Below, piece after piece: positions 19,309-30,521 of a stretch of 64,000 nt of DNA. The stretch comes from Mycolicibacterium sp. P1-18 (GTDB taxonomy: Bacteria; Actinomycetota; Actinomycetes; Mycobacteriales; Mycobacteriaceae). The position numbers were made by a program, and so were the translations under genes. A model generated the notes under the pieces. It did not search any database, had not been told where the DNA came from, and was given only the letters and a program-made list of their open reading frames with translations. Every line of letters starts with the position of its first letter. The first letter of the stretch is position 1. The stretch spans positions 558,001 through 622,000 of the forward strand of contig NZ_NPKR01000003.1 of assembly GCF_008329535.1 (NCBI RefSeq). Direction: 5' to 3'.

Positions 19309-19435
19309 CTCGGGCCGAGCCTCGGCGACTCGAACCTAGCAAGAAGCTCCGTACAAGGGGATTCGTCCTGCACCCGGTGCGGCGTTACTCGACCACGTCG
19401 ACAGCAGTCTCACCGCCTCCTCACAGGTTGGCCGA

Positions 19436-21376
19436 ATGTCGGAATGCCTCACTGTCAGGGTGACGTACACGCTGGAGACCCCGGCTCCGGTCCTCGCGGC
19501 CGAGCCCGCGCCGCGACGGGCGCGGATCGTCACCGGCGACCGCATCCGGCTCGGCCTCCTGCTCGCCGGCACCGCCGTCCTCTACCTGTGGAACGTCACG
19601 ATCAACGGCATGGCCAACCAGTACTACGCCGCGGCCGTGCAGGCGGGCTCGGTGGACTGGAAGGCGCTGCTGTTCGGCTCGCTGGACGCCCACAACTTCA
19701 TCACCGTCGACAAGCCGCCGCTGTCGCAGTGGGTGATGGGCCTGTCCGGCCAGGTGTTCGGCTTCGGCAGCGCCAGCATGCTCGTCCCGCAGGCGCTGAT
19801 GGCGGTCGGCGCCGTCGCCCTGCTGTACGGCGCAGTCCGCCGGATCAGCGGACCGGGCGCGGGCCTGCTCGCCGGCGCGGCACTGGCCGTCACGCCGGTC
19901 GCGGTGCTCATGTTCCGCTTCAACGATCCCGACGCCGCCATGGTCCTGCTGATGACGGCGGCGGCGTACTGCACCGTGCGGGCGCTAAACGGCGGATCGG
20001 CCCGTTGGCTGGCGGCCGCCGGGGTGGCGCTGGGCTTCGCGTTCCTGGCCAAGATGCTCGAGGGGGCCCTGGTGATGCCGGCGCTGGGCGCCGCCTACCT
20101 CGTCGCCGCCCCGATCCGGCTGCGGACCCGGCTGCTGCACCTGCTGGGGGCGGCCGTGGCGTTCCTGGTCTCCGCGGGCTGGTTCGTGGTCCTGACGATG
20201 CTGTGGCCCGCGTCGTCGCGGCCCTACATCGCCGGGTCGACGGACAACGACTTCATGAACCTCGTGCTCGGATACAACGGTCTGGCACGGGTATTGGGGC
20301 ACGGCCACACGGGTGGCGTGTTCGGCGACGGGCACGTCGGAGTCGCCGTCCTGGGCGGCTCGGGCGGTCACCCGCAGGGGCTGGCACGGCTGGTTTCCGG
20401 TGAGTTCGGCTACGAGATCGGGTGGCTGGTGCCCGGTGCGGCGCTGGCCACGGTGCTGACGGTCGCACTGCGCGGCCGGGCGCCGCGAACCGACCCGGTG
20501 CGCGCCGGTGCGGTGCTGTTCGGCGGGTGGTTCCTGGTCGACGGCCTGGTGCTGAGCTTCATGCACGGCACCATCCACCCGTACTACAGCCTGTCGATCG
20601 CGCCGCCCGTCGCGGCGATCTTCGCCATCGGGGTGGGTCAGGCGTGGTCGCGTCGCGAATCATTCTGGAGCAGAGCGGTTCTCGGCACCATCCTGCTGGC
20701 GGCCGGCCTGTGGGGCTGGTGGCGCCTCGGCGGCGGGGCGGTGTCGTCACCGGCGTTGCGGTGGGCGGTATTCGCCGCCGCGACGCTGGCGCCGACGGCG
20801 CTGCTGTGGTCGTGGACGTCCCGACGCCGGCGCTACGTCGCCCCAACGCTCCTGGCGGTGGCGTTGACCGCGGCGCTCGGCGGACCCACCGCCTACGCGG
20901 TCGCGACCGTGGCCTCACCCCACCAGGGCATCGGGCCGTCGGTCGGCCGTCCGGGGACTGGTTTCGGTGGTGGACGGACGACGGTCAACGCGCGCCTGGA
21001 CGCGCTTCTGGAGGAGACCGACACGCCGTGGTCGGCGGCGGTGGACCGGTCGACGTCGGCCGCCGGTCTCGAATTGGCCACGGGGACGGCGGTAATGGCG
21101 ATCGGCGGTTTCTCGGGGACCGACCCCACCCCCACGCTGCAGCAGTTTCAGGACGACGTGGCCAAGCACCGGGTCGCGTACTACCTCGCGCCGCCGAGTG
21201 CGGGACGCGTGCCGTCGGCCGTCGTGAACGGCAAGCGCGACCACGGGGGTGCGGACGTCAGTTCCCGGGCGCACGCCGACATCCTGCAGTGGGTGCGCAG
21301 CCGGTTCCCCGCCACCTCCGTCGGCGGTGTCACGGCCTACGACCTGTTGGCACCGGGCCGCTCGGGCGCTACCTGA
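19436..21376 (+). CDS. GT39-family (YkcB/ArnT-like) membrane glycosyltransferase
   Basis: 646 aa with about 11-13 membrane helices. The first loop has WNVTINGMANQYYAAAVQAG and NFITVDKPPLSQWVMG, hallmarks of GT39/PMT-like transferases that use polyprenyl-phosphate sugars on the outer face. A later FNDPDA motif and a long extracytoplasmic C-terminal domain (about 500-646) also fit. Donor and acceptor are unknown; cell-wall glycan or protein modification are the main options. ATG 19436 is used; an in-frame GTG lies about 8 codons later. Convergent with the ABC permease, 8-nt overlap. Confidence 0.88.
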   Translation: MSECLTVRVTYTLETPAPVLAAEPAPRRARIVTGDRIRLGLLLAGTAVLYLWNVTINGMANQYYAAAVQAGSVDWKALLFGSLDAHNFITVDKPPLSQWVMGLSGQVFGFGSASMLVPQALMAVGAVALLYGAVRRISGPGAGLLAGAALAVTPVAVLMFRFNDPDAAMVLLMTAAAYCTVRALNGGSARWLAAAGVALGFAFLAKMLEGALVMPALGAAYLVAAPIRLRTRLLHLLGAAVAFLVSAGWFVVLTMLWPASSRPYIAGSTDNDFMNLVLGYNGLARVLGHGHTGGVFGDGHVGVAVLGGSGGHPQGLARLVSGEFGYEIGWLVPGAALATVLTVALRGRAPRTDPVRAGAVLFGGWFLVDGLVLSFMHGTIHPYYSLSIAPPVAAIFAIGVGQAWSRRESFWSRAVLGTILLAAGLWGWWRLGGGAVSSPALRWAVFAAATLAPTALLWSWTSRRRRYVAPTLLAVALTAALGGPTAYAVATVASPHQGIGPSVGRPGTGFGGGRTTVNARLDALLEETDTPWSAAVDRSTSAAGLELATGTAVMAIGGFSGTDPTPTLQQFQDDVAKHRVAYYLAPPSAGRVPSAVVNGKRDHGGADVSSRAHADILQWVRSRFPATSVGGVTAYDLLAPGRSGAT

Positions 21377-22172
21377 CCAGGCGCCGCAGCAGCGCCGACG
21401 CGGTGAACACGCCGAGGGCGGCGGCGACTAGCAGCACGCCGACGTCGAGCAGGGTGTTGCCCGGCATGCCGACCAGCAGCGCCCGCAACGCGTTGACCTC
21501 GTAGCTCAGCGGATTCACCGCCGAGAGCCAGCGCAGCCACTGCGGCATCACCTCCACCGGGTACAGCGCGTTCGATGCGAAGAACAACGGCATCGTGATG
21601 GCCTGCCCGATGCCCATCAGCCGATCCCGGTTGCGCACCAGACCCGCCAGTGTCATCGACAGACACGCGAAGAACGCCGACCCGAGCACCACCACGGCCA
21701 TCGCGGCGAGGATGCGAATGGGGTTGGCGGTCAGATGGATTCCCATCAGGTAGGCGATCACCATGACGCCGACCACCTGGGCGACCGACCGCACGCCCGC
21801 TGCGAACGCCTTGCCGGTGATCAGCGCCGACGCGGGCGCGGGGGTGACCATCAGCTTGGCGAGGATGCCGGCGTCGCGGTCCCACACGATCTGGATGCCG
21901 TAGAAGATGGAGATGAACAGCGCCGACTGGGCGATGATGCCCGGGGCCAGGAAGGCCAGGTACGGCACGCCGCCGGTGTCGATGACGTGCAGCCGGGAGA
22001 ACGTCTGGCCGAAGATCAGCAGCCACAGGGCGGGTTGCACCATGCGGGTGACCAATTCGCTGCGGTCGTGGCTGAGCTTCTGCAGCTCGACGAGCGCAAA
22101 GGCGCCCATGCGGCGCAGCAGCCCGCCCGCGCGCCGCACGCCGCGCGGCGCCCGGATGAGGTCAACTGGCAC
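21369..22172 (-). CDS. ABC-2 type exporter permease (DrrB-like)
   Basis: 267 aa with six membrane segments and the ABC-2 signature near the C-terminus (LSAVNPLSYEVNALRALLVG). It pairs with the DrrA-like ATPase upstream, which it overlaps by 11 nt. Such exporters move drugs or lipids outwards; control by the adjacent MarR points to drug or stress response. Confidence 0.92.
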   Translation of the reverse strand: MPVDLIRAPRGVRRAGGLLRRMGAFALVELQKLSHDRSELVTRMVQPALWLLIFGQTFSRLHVIDTGGVPYLAFLAPGIIAQSALFISIFYGIQIVWDRDAGILAKLMVTPAPASALITGKAFAAGVRSVAQVVGVMVIAYLMGIHLTANPIRILAAMAVVVLGSAFFACLSMTLAGLVRNRDRLMGIGQAITMPLFFASNALYPVEVMPQWLRWLSAVNPLSYEVNALRALLVGMPGNTLLDVGVLLVAAALGVFTASALLRRLVR

Positions 22173-22986
22173 GGCGCGCAGCCCTCCTACTGGAACGGAT
22201 TTCGTTCAACCCGCGTTTGGCGGCGTCCTCGGTCAGGTCGGATCCGGCGTAGTGGCGGAACACGTCTTCGAGCGTCGGATCGGGGGAGGCGTCGGAGCTC
22301 AGCGCGGACTTGAGGTCGTGTGGTGACCCCACGGCCTGCAGCACGCCGTGGTGCATGAGTGCGACGCGGTCGCACAGGGCGTCGGCCTCCTCCATGTAAT
22401 GGGTGGTCAGCAGGACGGTCATGCCGTACTCGTCCTGCATGTCGGCCACCTGCGACCAGACGCCGTCGCGCGCAATGGGATCGAGCCCGACCGTCGGTTC
22501 GTCGAGGATCAGCAGAGACGGCCGGTTCACCAGCGCCTGGGCGAGTTCGAGCCGGCGCACCATGCCCCCGGAGTAGGTGCCGGCGAGGTTCTCGGCGACG
22601 TCGAGTAGCTGCATGGCCGACAGCGCCTCGTCGACGCGCGCTCGTCGCTGCTTGCGGGGAACGTCGTAGAGCCGGGCGAACAGGTCCACGTTCTGCCTGC
22701 CGGTGAGTGCCGACTCGATCGAGAGTTGTTGCGGCACATAGCCGAGGTTGTGCCGGATGTCCATGGTGTCGTGGCGGGCGTCGAGGCCGAAGATCCGCAC
22801 CTCGCCCTTCTGGACGGGGGTCAGCGTGGTGAGCACCCGCACCACCGAGGTCTTCCCGGCGCCGTTGGGGCCCAGCAAGCCCAGCGTCTCGCCGGCGTGG
22901 ACCTCCAGGGTCACGTCGGCGACCGCGGTGAAGTCGCCGTAGCGGTGCGTCAGGTTGCGGCAGTCGATTGCCGGTGTGGGGGTCAT
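22162..22986 (-). CDS. ABC exporter ATP-binding protein (DrrA-like)
   Basis: 274 aa. Walker A GPNGAGKT (39-46), signature YSGGM (138-142), Walker B LLILDEP (158-164), and a short C-terminal extension typical of DrrA-type exporters. Its start overlaps the stop of the MarR gene by 4 nt, so regulator, ATPase and permease form one operon. Confidence 0.95.
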   Translation of the reverse strand: MTPTPAIDCRNLTHRYGDFTAVADVTLEVHAGETLGLLGPNGAGKTSVVRVLTTLTPVQKGEVRIFGLDARHDTMDIRHNLGYVPQQLSIESALTGRQNVDLFARLYDVPRKQRRARVDEALSAMQLLDVAENLAGTYSGGMVRRLELAQALVNRPSLLILDEPTVGLDPIARDGVWSQVADMQDEYGMTVLLTTHYMEEADALCDRVALMHHGVLQAVGSPHDLKSALSSDASPDPTLEDVFRHYAGSDLTEDAAKRGLNEIRSSRRAARRAS

Positions 22987-23435
22987 GCTTCCTCCTCGTG
23001 GAGCAGACGGGTGACCTCGGCGAGCACCGTGAGGCCGTCCTGCAGGCGATCGCGCTGATCGGGTTCCAGGCGCTCCAGCACGGCGCCGAGTGCGGCGCGT
23101 CGGCCGACGCGGGATTCGTCGGCGACCCGCTGGGCCGACGGGGTGAGGCGCAGACGGCCGACGCGTCTGTCGTCGGGGTCGACGGTGCGCACCAGCAGTC
23201 CGTCGGCACAGAGCCGCGACACCAGCGTGGATGCGGTGTTGGGGGCGAGGCCGAGTTCGGTGGCGGCGTGCCGTACCGAGATCTCGGGCTGACGACCGAC
23301 CAGTCGGAGCAACTCGGCTTGGGACTCGGGGAGTCCGGACCCGATCCGCGGACCGCCGGCGGAGCGGCGGACCTGACGGCGGAGGCGGCCGGCGGTCGAG
23401 AGCAATTCGGCTGCGAGGTCGGTGCTGGTCTGCAT
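22983..23435 (-). CDS. MarR-family regulator of the ABC exporter
   Basis: 150 aa from ATG 23435. Winged-helix MarR fold: recognition helix around APNTASTLVSRLCADGL (64-80) and wing TVDPDDRRVGRLRLT (84-98). First gene of the exporter operon. A perfect dyad overlaps its probable -10 element, so autoregulation is very likely; a drug or phenolic ligand would release it. Confidence 0.93.
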   Translation of the reverse strand: MQTSTDLAAELLSTAGRLRRQVRRSAGGPRIGSGLPESQAELLRLVGRQPEISVRHAATELGLAPNTASTLVSRLCADGLLVRTVDPDDRRVGRLRLTPSAQRVADESRVGRRAALGAVLERLEPDQRDRLQDGLTVLAEVTRLLHEEEA

Positions 23436-23442
23436 TCCTGCC

Positions 23443-23465
23443 ACGATACCTCTGTTGCAGAGGTA
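23443..23465 (-). promoter_or_regulatory. MarR operator overlapping the promoter
   Basis: TACCTCTG-ttg-CAGAGGTA (23447-23465) is a perfect 8-3-8 inverted repeat. On the minus strand its end overlaps a TANNNT -10 element, TATCGT (23448 to 23443), 7 nt before the MarR ATG. Binding here would block transcription of the whole exporter operon. Confidence 0.75.
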
Positions 23466-23515
23466 ACTACCGGTCGCCCGATCTGCCGGAGACGTACCTC
23501 GGGCATGATGGCGGC

Positions 23516-23866
23516 ATGTCCACATCCGATTTCGACGACTTCCCGCTGTCTCAGTCCGAAGCGCTCGACTCCGACGAGATCCGCAACGACGACGGCGACG
23601 AGGTCGCCGATCCACCCGAGCGGTGGATCGAGGCCAAGGACGACGAAACCCTCGACGAACGACTGTCCGAAGAGGTGCCCGACGTGACGGGCGACGAAGA
23701 CGACGACGACGAGACCGAAGCGCACGACTCCGACGCCGGCGGTGGCCTGGAGGTCGTGAGCGACGACGAACTCGACCGCCTGGACACCCAGCGTCATGGC
23801 ACCGAACGGGGTCAGATCGACGGCACGCCCGAGGACGGCGCGTCGTTCTTCGACATCGTCGAATAG
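23516..23866 (+). CDS. Acidic DUF5709-family protein
   Basis: 116 aa from ATG 23516. Very acidic (runs of Asp/Glu), no membrane segment, C-terminal HGTERGQIDGTPEDGASFF as in the actinobacterial DUF5709 family. Function unknown. It is divergent from the MarR gene across 80 bp, so the MarR dyad could also affect it. Confidence 0.8.
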   Translation: MSTSDFDDFPLSQSEALDSDEIRNDDGDEVADPPERWIEAKDDETLDERLSEEVPDVTGDEDDDDETEAHDSDAGGGLEVVSDDELDRLDTQRHGTERGQIDGTPEDGASFFDIVE

Positions 23867-23884
23867 GTATCTAGCGGACGCGCG

Positions 23885-23917
23885 CCCGGATGGCCCACCC
23901 TCGGTGGGCCATCCGGG
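23885..23917. terminator. Bidirectional terminator hairpin
   Basis: CCCGGATGGCCCACC-ctc-GGTGGGCCATCCGGG: a perfect 15-bp GC-rich stem with a 3-nt loop, exactly between the convergent DUF5709 and glgX genes. No U-tract, as common in mycobacteria. Confidence 0.85.
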
Positions 23918-23923
23918 ACGGGT

Positions 23924-26158
<2,235 letters not shown>

Positions 26159-26330
26159 TGTGCACACTCCGTGTCGGGTGAAGATTGAACAAGGCGACGA
26201 TACGGTGCGAACGGCCGCGGGAGCATGGCGGGCGAGGCGCACTGATGTGAGGTATGCCGGTTGGCTACCGGGTGTGAACTGCCCGGTTATCCCGGTGTGC
26301 AAACCGCCGTCAATTTCGGTGTGTCGGCGC

Positions 26331-26897
26331 TCACCGCCACGGCTCCATCCGTATCCTCAGTGCGGCCGTCGCGCGGCAATGGTGGCCACGGGCCGCGTCG
26401 GGGCTCGTGCCCAGCGCCTCGCCGATCTCCGCGAAGCTCCTCGACTCGACCTCGCGCAGCACCCACGACGCGTGTTGGCGCGCCGGGAGCTCCGACAGGG
26501 CCGTCTGAAGCTCGGCCAGGAAGGCCGCGTTCGACACGGCGGTGAAGGGGTCGCAGCCGTCGTCGAGGCTGGGCATCGTCAGCAGGATCTCGTCGCTCGC
26601 CTGCGCCCGGCTGGACCGGTAGGCGTCGACGATCTTGTTCGAGCAGATCGCGAACAGCCAATTGGCCAGTGACGCGTCGCCGCGGTAGGAGCCGAGCTGT
26701 CGCCATGCGCCCACGAACGTCGCCTGCACCACGTCGGCGACGTCGAACTCGTTCGCCAGCATCCGCCGCGTGTGGCGGTACAACCGGGGACCCTGTCCAC
26801 GGACGATGGCCTCGAAGGCCTCCCGGTCGTCGAGGTCGGCGAAGGTGGTCACCCGTTCGCCGGTGCCGGCCTTCAGTTGCTGATCGGTACCGTTCAT
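26331..26897 (-). CDS. ECF-like sigma-70 family factor
   Basis: 188 aa. Region 2 (DVADVVQATFVGAWRQLGSY, then ANWLFAICSNKIVDAYR) and region 4 (LPARQHASWVLREVESRSFA) with a C-terminal Arg-rich end. CAGGGAG lies upstream of ATG 26897. No anti-sigma gene is adjacent. It is divergent from the Asp23 locus, so an envelope-stress role is plausible but inferred. Confidence 0.88.
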   Translation of the reverse strand: MNGTDQQLKAGTGERVTTFADLDDREAFEAIVRGQGPRLYRHTRRMLANEFDVADVVQATFVGAWRQLGSYRGDASLANWLFAICSNKIVDAYRSSRAQASDEILLTMPSLDDGCDPFTAVSNAAFLAELQTALSELPARQHASWVLREVESRSFAEIGEALGTSPDAARGHHCRATAALRIRMEPWR

Positions 26898-27299
26898 CGC
26901 CAGACGCTCCCTGAATCTCCGACGGCGTGCCGGGAGGTTCCAGGCTGCAGATGGCTGAATGGTATTCGCTCCTTGCTGTGAAGAAACTGTTTATGGCCAG
27001 TACAGAGCGTCAATTAGAGTCAGCTGTGGATTAGCCGCAGGTACGGGACGCGACCGTCCTGCCGCGGTGTGACCAGCCTCACCAGGGGCGGACATTCGGA
27101 TCGTGGACCGTTCGCCGACATAACGGGTGGCGGCACCGCAGCAGCGCAGTCCGCCGACGTGGCCGCCGCACGGTGGCCATGGATCGGGAAGGGGGCGCAG
27201 TCACGGCGACCCACGTCGCCGCGTCGCCGGCGAGTTCGCTGGCGACCGACCGCGCCCTGCGAACCGCACATCACTCACGCGAACACGAAGGACGAACAC
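26898..27299. other. 402-bp divergent intergenic region, sigma factor / Asp23 locus
   Basis: No convincing gene. It has an AT-richer patch near 26960-27030 that probably holds promoters for both directions, but I found no clear -35/-10 pair and no strong inverted repeat. Open frames crossing it have no recognisable product. Confidence 0.5.
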
Positions 27300-27443
27300 A
27301 TGAGCGCTCAACGGAGAAGCCTCGTCAGCCGCCTCTACGCCGGCCTGGGCCGGGTCACCTGGGGCTTCCTGCGCCGCAAGGTCGACGAGCGACTCCACCG
27401 AGGCGCCCGCGGCCGCGAGTCGGGACGGTCCGCCAAGCGTTGA
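27300..27443 (+). CDS. Small basic protein upstream of Asp23 gene
   Basis: 47 aa from ATG 27300, with GAAGGAC just upstream as ribosome binding site. Sequence is Arg-rich with an amphipathic centre (RLYAGLGRVTWGFLRRKVDE). It lies 128 bp before the Asp23 gene on the same strand. No family recognised; it may be a peripheral membrane peptide. Short length limits certainty. Confidence 0.45.
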   Translation: MSAQRRSLVSRLYAGLGRVTWGFLRRKVDERLHRGARGRESGRSAKR

Positions 27444-27571
27444 GTCGCTCGTGCTGTGAGTCAGCTCACCGCGGCGCGGCATTCGTTTCGACAACACCCC
27501 CACGACTACACCTACGTCACGACGATTCGACACGGAATCGCAAATCCATTGCACAAGAGGAGAACTGAACG

Positions 27572-28015
27572 ATGACCACCGCCACCCAGCCCGCCAAGGG
27601 CCTCGCCACGTCGAGCGACTCGACCCTGGTCACCTCGCAGGGCAGCACGACGATCGCCGACACCGTGGTGTCGAAGATCGCCGGCATCGCCGCCCGTGAG
27701 GTCCACGGCGTCCATGATCTCGGCGGTGGCGCGTCGCGCGTCGTCGGCGCCCTGCGTGAGCGCATCCCCGGTGCCAACGTGAACCTGTCGCAGGGGGTTT
27801 CGGTCGAAGTGGGCGAGAAGCAGGCGGCCGTCGACCTCGACATCGTCACCGAGTACGGCGTCTCCATCGCCGACCTGGCCACCGGGCTGCGCCGCAACGT
27901 CATCACCGCCATCGAGCGCATGACGGGCCTCGAGGTCACCGAGGTCAACGTGACCGTGCACGACGTCCACCTCGACGGCGACGACGAGGACGACGACGTC
28001 GCCCGCGTGCAGTAA
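27572..28015 (+). CDS. Asp23/Gls24 family envelope stress protein
   Basis: 147 aa, preceded by AGAGGAGA. Single Asp23 domain: IADTVVSKIAGIAAREVHGV near 30-50, VEVGEKQAAVDLDIVTEYG and GLEVTEVNVTVHDVHL, then an acidic tail. In Gram-positives these proteins sit at the membrane and respond to alkaline or wall stress. The companion genes often found beside it (DUF2273 and similar) are absent. Confidence 0.9.
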   Translation: MTTATQPAKGLATSSDSTLVTSQGSTTIADTVVSKIAGIAAREVHGVHDLGGGASRVVGALRERIPGANVNLSQGVSVEVGEKQAAVDLDIVTEYGVSIADLATGLRRNVITAIERMTGLEVTEVNVTVHDVHLDGDDEDDDVARVQ

Positions 28016-28034
28016 CCGGCCCGAGTCGGGCGAG

Positions 28035-28595
28035 TCAGGCGATGGCGACGCCCGCGGCCCGCAGCGCGTCGACGGCCTCCGCGGTCGTCGTCGGCGACAC
28101 CCCCGCAGTGAGGTCCACGAGGACCCGGGTGGTGAAGCCGGCGGCGACCGCGTCGGCGGCCGTGGCCTTCACGCAGTGGTCGGTGGCGATCCCCACCACG
28201 TCCACGGCGTCGACGTCGTGGCCGCGGAGCCAGTCGGCGAGCGGGATGCCCGCGTCGTCGGACCCCTCGAACCCGCTGTATGCCGCCGAGTACTCGCCCT
28301 TGGTGAAGACGGCCTCCACGGCGGTCGCGTCGAACGCGGGATGGAACTCGACGCCGTCGGTCCCGACGACGCAGTGCCGTGGCCACGTGTCCCGGAAGTC
28401 CGGTTCGTCGGAGAAGTGCGCGCCGGGGTCGACGTGGAAGTCCTTGGTGGCGACCACGTGGCCGTACTCGGCTCGGCGCACCGGGTCGGCCAGCAGGTCG
28501 GTCAACGCGCCGGCGACGGCCGCGCCGCCCTCGACGGCGAGCGAGCCGCCCTCGCAGAAGTCCTTCTGTACGTCCACGACGATCAGTGCGCGCAT
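28035..28595 (-). CDS. pncA: Nicotinamidase/pyrazinamidase
   Basis: 186 aa from ATG 28595, the same length as M. tuberculosis PncA. It hydrolyses nicotinamide to nicotinate for NAD salvage and activates pyrazinamide. Catalytic triad Asp8, Lys99, Cys141 (ATDHCVK); metal ligands Asp52, His54, His60 and His74. It lies 17 nt after the membrane operon on the same strand and may be its last gene. Confidence 0.95.
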   Translation of the reverse strand: MRALIVVDVQKDFCEGGSLAVEGGAAVAGALTDLLADPVRRAEYGHVVATKDFHVDPGAHFSDEPDFRDTWPRHCVVGTDGVEFHPAFDATAVEAVFTKGEYSAAYSGFEGSDDAGIPLADWLRGHDVDAVDVVGIATDHCVKATAADAVAAGFTTRVLVDLTAGVSPTTTAEAVDALRAAGVAIA

Positions 28596-28612
28596 GGCGC
28601 AAGTATCCCCGA

Positions 28613-29899
28613 TCAGCCGCCGAACAGCAGGTACAGCCCGGTGAACGTATAACCGACCATCACCAGCATCATCGCGAGCTGCCCCGTCACCTGGTGTCGC
28701 TTGGGCAGGAGGCCCAGGGCGCGGTCGTGCGCGGCGATCACGCCCGCCACGTGCCCGCCGACCACGAACGCCACCTTCAGCGTCGCCAGCACCGAGGGGT
28801 GCGCCGAGAGGACGTAGTACGGCTGGACGTCGGGCAGTCCGAGCAGGCGCAACACCGTCTGCTGGCCGCGTTCGACGAGGTAGGTCAGATAGTGCGCGAA
28901 CACGTAGCCGACGACGATCGGGATCAGCGAGTGCGCCATCAGGCCGGGCAGTTCGCGGCGGCGCCGCGCGTCCACGCCGCCGGTCGCGCGGGCTGCCAAC
29001 CAGAACGTCGTCGCCACCACCCCGGCGAAGAGCAGGAGTCCGGCGGTGCGGATGAGCACCGCGACCGCCGGGGTGCTGCCCGATGCGTCGTCGACGAGGT
29101 TGCGCCATTGCGGCATCGCCGAGAAGCTGTCGAACGCCGTCGACCCCAGCAGGATCGCGAGCACCGCGACCGTGCCCGGCCGCACCGGCATCGACGGCAG
29201 GTGGTCGAACGGGTTGCCGATCGCGATGCGGCCGTCGTCGTTGCGCCGCAGGGGTGACAGCCGCGACGCCACGACGCCGTACACCTCGAACGGGTCGGCG
29301 CGCGCGTTCCATCGGGTGCCGAACGCACAGGCACCGACGAACGTCACCACCACGTACACCAGCAGCCACGTCTTCACGGCGGCAAGCGATCCCGGATCCG
29401 GGCTGGCGAGCTCCAGCCACACGAACGCGAACAGGCCGGCGGCGGCCGGCCAATAACCCAACCGCTCCGGGTAGGTCAGCGGCGGGGTGCGTCGCGACGG
29501 CGGCAGCAGACGGTAGACCGTCCGCACGGGTGACACGGCACGCCACACCGGTCCGATCGCCAGCGACAGCGCCACCAACCCGACCCACATCAGCACGTAG
29601 AAGACGCCGGGCAGTGCGTTGTCGCCGTCCTGCGGGCCGAGGACCGCGGCCGCGGTCACCCACGCCGCCAGCAGCAGCCCCGCGGCGGCCACCGTCCAGC
29701 GCGTCGCGGGTGCGTCGACCACGGTCGTCACCCATTGCGGAAGCGGGCGACCGGGCTTGGCGGCGTCGAATCGCGGCTTCTTCCACGCCAGGACGACGAC
29801 GGCGAAGGTGAACGTCAGCGCCCACGCGGCGCCGATCAACGCGTAGGTGTACGGGATCGGCAGATCGTTGGAGCCGCCCAGGCCGTGCGCGAGGATCAC
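28613..29899 (-). CDS. Multi-pass membrane protein of unknown function
   Basis: 428 aa with about 9-10 hydrophobic segments and a Pro/Arg-rich loop near 120-145. Similar actinobacterial proteins are, I believe, sometimes labelled fenitrothion hydrolase, but I see no hydrolase motif. It overlaps the cupredoxin-like lipoprotein gene by 4 nt. A transport or redox role beside that lipoprotein is conceivable; nothing in the sequence proves it. Confidence 0.8.
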   Translation of the reverse strand: MILAHGLGGSNDLPIPYTYALIGAAWALTFTFAVVVLAWKKPRFDAAKPGRPLPQWVTTVVDAPATRWTVAAAGLLLAAWVTAAAVLGPQDGDNALPGVFYVLMWVGLVALSLAIGPVWRAVSPVRTVYRLLPPSRRTPPLTYPERLGYWPAAAGLFAFVWLELASPDPGSLAAVKTWLLVYVVVTFVGACAFGTRWNARADPFEVYGVVASRLSPLRRNDDGRIAIGNPFDHLPSMPVRPGTVAVLAILLGSTAFDSFSAMPQWRNLVDDASGSTPAVAVLIRTAGLLLFAGVVATTFWLAARATGGVDARRRRELPGLMAHSLIPIVVGYVFAHYLTYLVERGQQTVLRLLGLPDVQPYYVLSAHPSVLATLKVAFVVGGHVAGVIAAHDRALGLLPKRHQVTGQLAMMLVMVGYTFTGLYLLFGG

Positions 29900-30321
29900 T
29901 GCACGGCGATGGAGGCGATCGTGCGGTTCAGCTCGTGCAGTTCGACGTCGACCTTGCCCGGCACGGTGACGGTGAACTGGAACGACTGACCGGCCTTCGG
30001 CTCGACCGCGAAGGTGTGCTCCGGGTTCGAGTGAACGTGCAGTTGGTCGGCCGCGTCGCTGTCGACCCGCACGACGATGGGGTCGCCCACCTTGGCCTGC
30101 AGTTGTTCGTTGGTGGGGGTGACCTTGCCGTCCTTGATGGTCACGTCGACGACCACCTGTTCCGGGGGAGCCTGCTGATCCGACATCTGGGGCGCGGCAG
30201 TCGAATTGGAGTTGGCGGGCGCGTTGCTCGCGGTGTCACCCGATTGGGTGGATCCGCCGCATCCCGCGAGGAGCAGGGCGGAGGCGGCGGCCAGGGCGGC
30301 GAGTGTCGTCTGCGTGGTCAC
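29896..30321 (-). CDS. Cupredoxin-like lipoprotein
   Basis: 141 aa. Lipobox LLAGC (Cys21) gives a lipid anchor; a Ser/Asn linker follows, then a small beta-sandwich domain (about 55-141). The domain has His95, His97 and His102 (QLHVHSNPEHTF) and His129 (VELHEL), close to the cupredoxin-1 type seen in EfeO-like proteins. There is no Cys-x-x-x-x-His-Met blue-copper ligand set, so metal binding is possible but not certain. Overlaps both neighbours by 4 nt. Confidence 0.8.
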   Translation of the reverse strand: MTTQTTLAALAAASALLLAGCGGSTQSGDTASNAPANSNSTAAPQMSDQQAPPEQVVVDVTIKDGKVTPTNEQLQAKVGDPIVVRVDSDAADQLHVHSNPEHTFAVEPKAGQSFQFTVTVPGKVDVELHELNRTIASIAVQ

Positions 30322-30521
30322 GGTGTCCCATCCTGGTCGGCGTCGGCTGAGCGTCCGCTGGGGGTGGCGTCCTCGTCCTCATCCTCCTCGTCGGCCAGGC
30401 GGCGGTCGCGGCGCGCCACCCAGATGACCACGGCCACCACCAGGATCGCCGGCGCGAACGCCGGGATCGCCAGCAGCGCCGAGTGGTCGGCGAGGATCTG
30501 GACGTCGGGTGCCTGGCTCAT
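30318..30521 (-). CDS. Small single-pass membrane protein
   Basis: 67 aa from ATG 30521. One membrane helix (about 14-36; LLAIPAFAPAILVVAVVIWV) followed by RRDRR and an acidic tail. Its ATGA start overlaps the stop of the large membrane gene and its own stop overlaps the lipoprotein start, both by 4 nt, which strongly supports translation. Confidence 0.75.
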   Translation of the reverse strand: MSQAPDVQILADHSALLAIPAFAPAILVVAVVIWVARRDRRLADEEDEDEDATPSGRSADADQDGTP

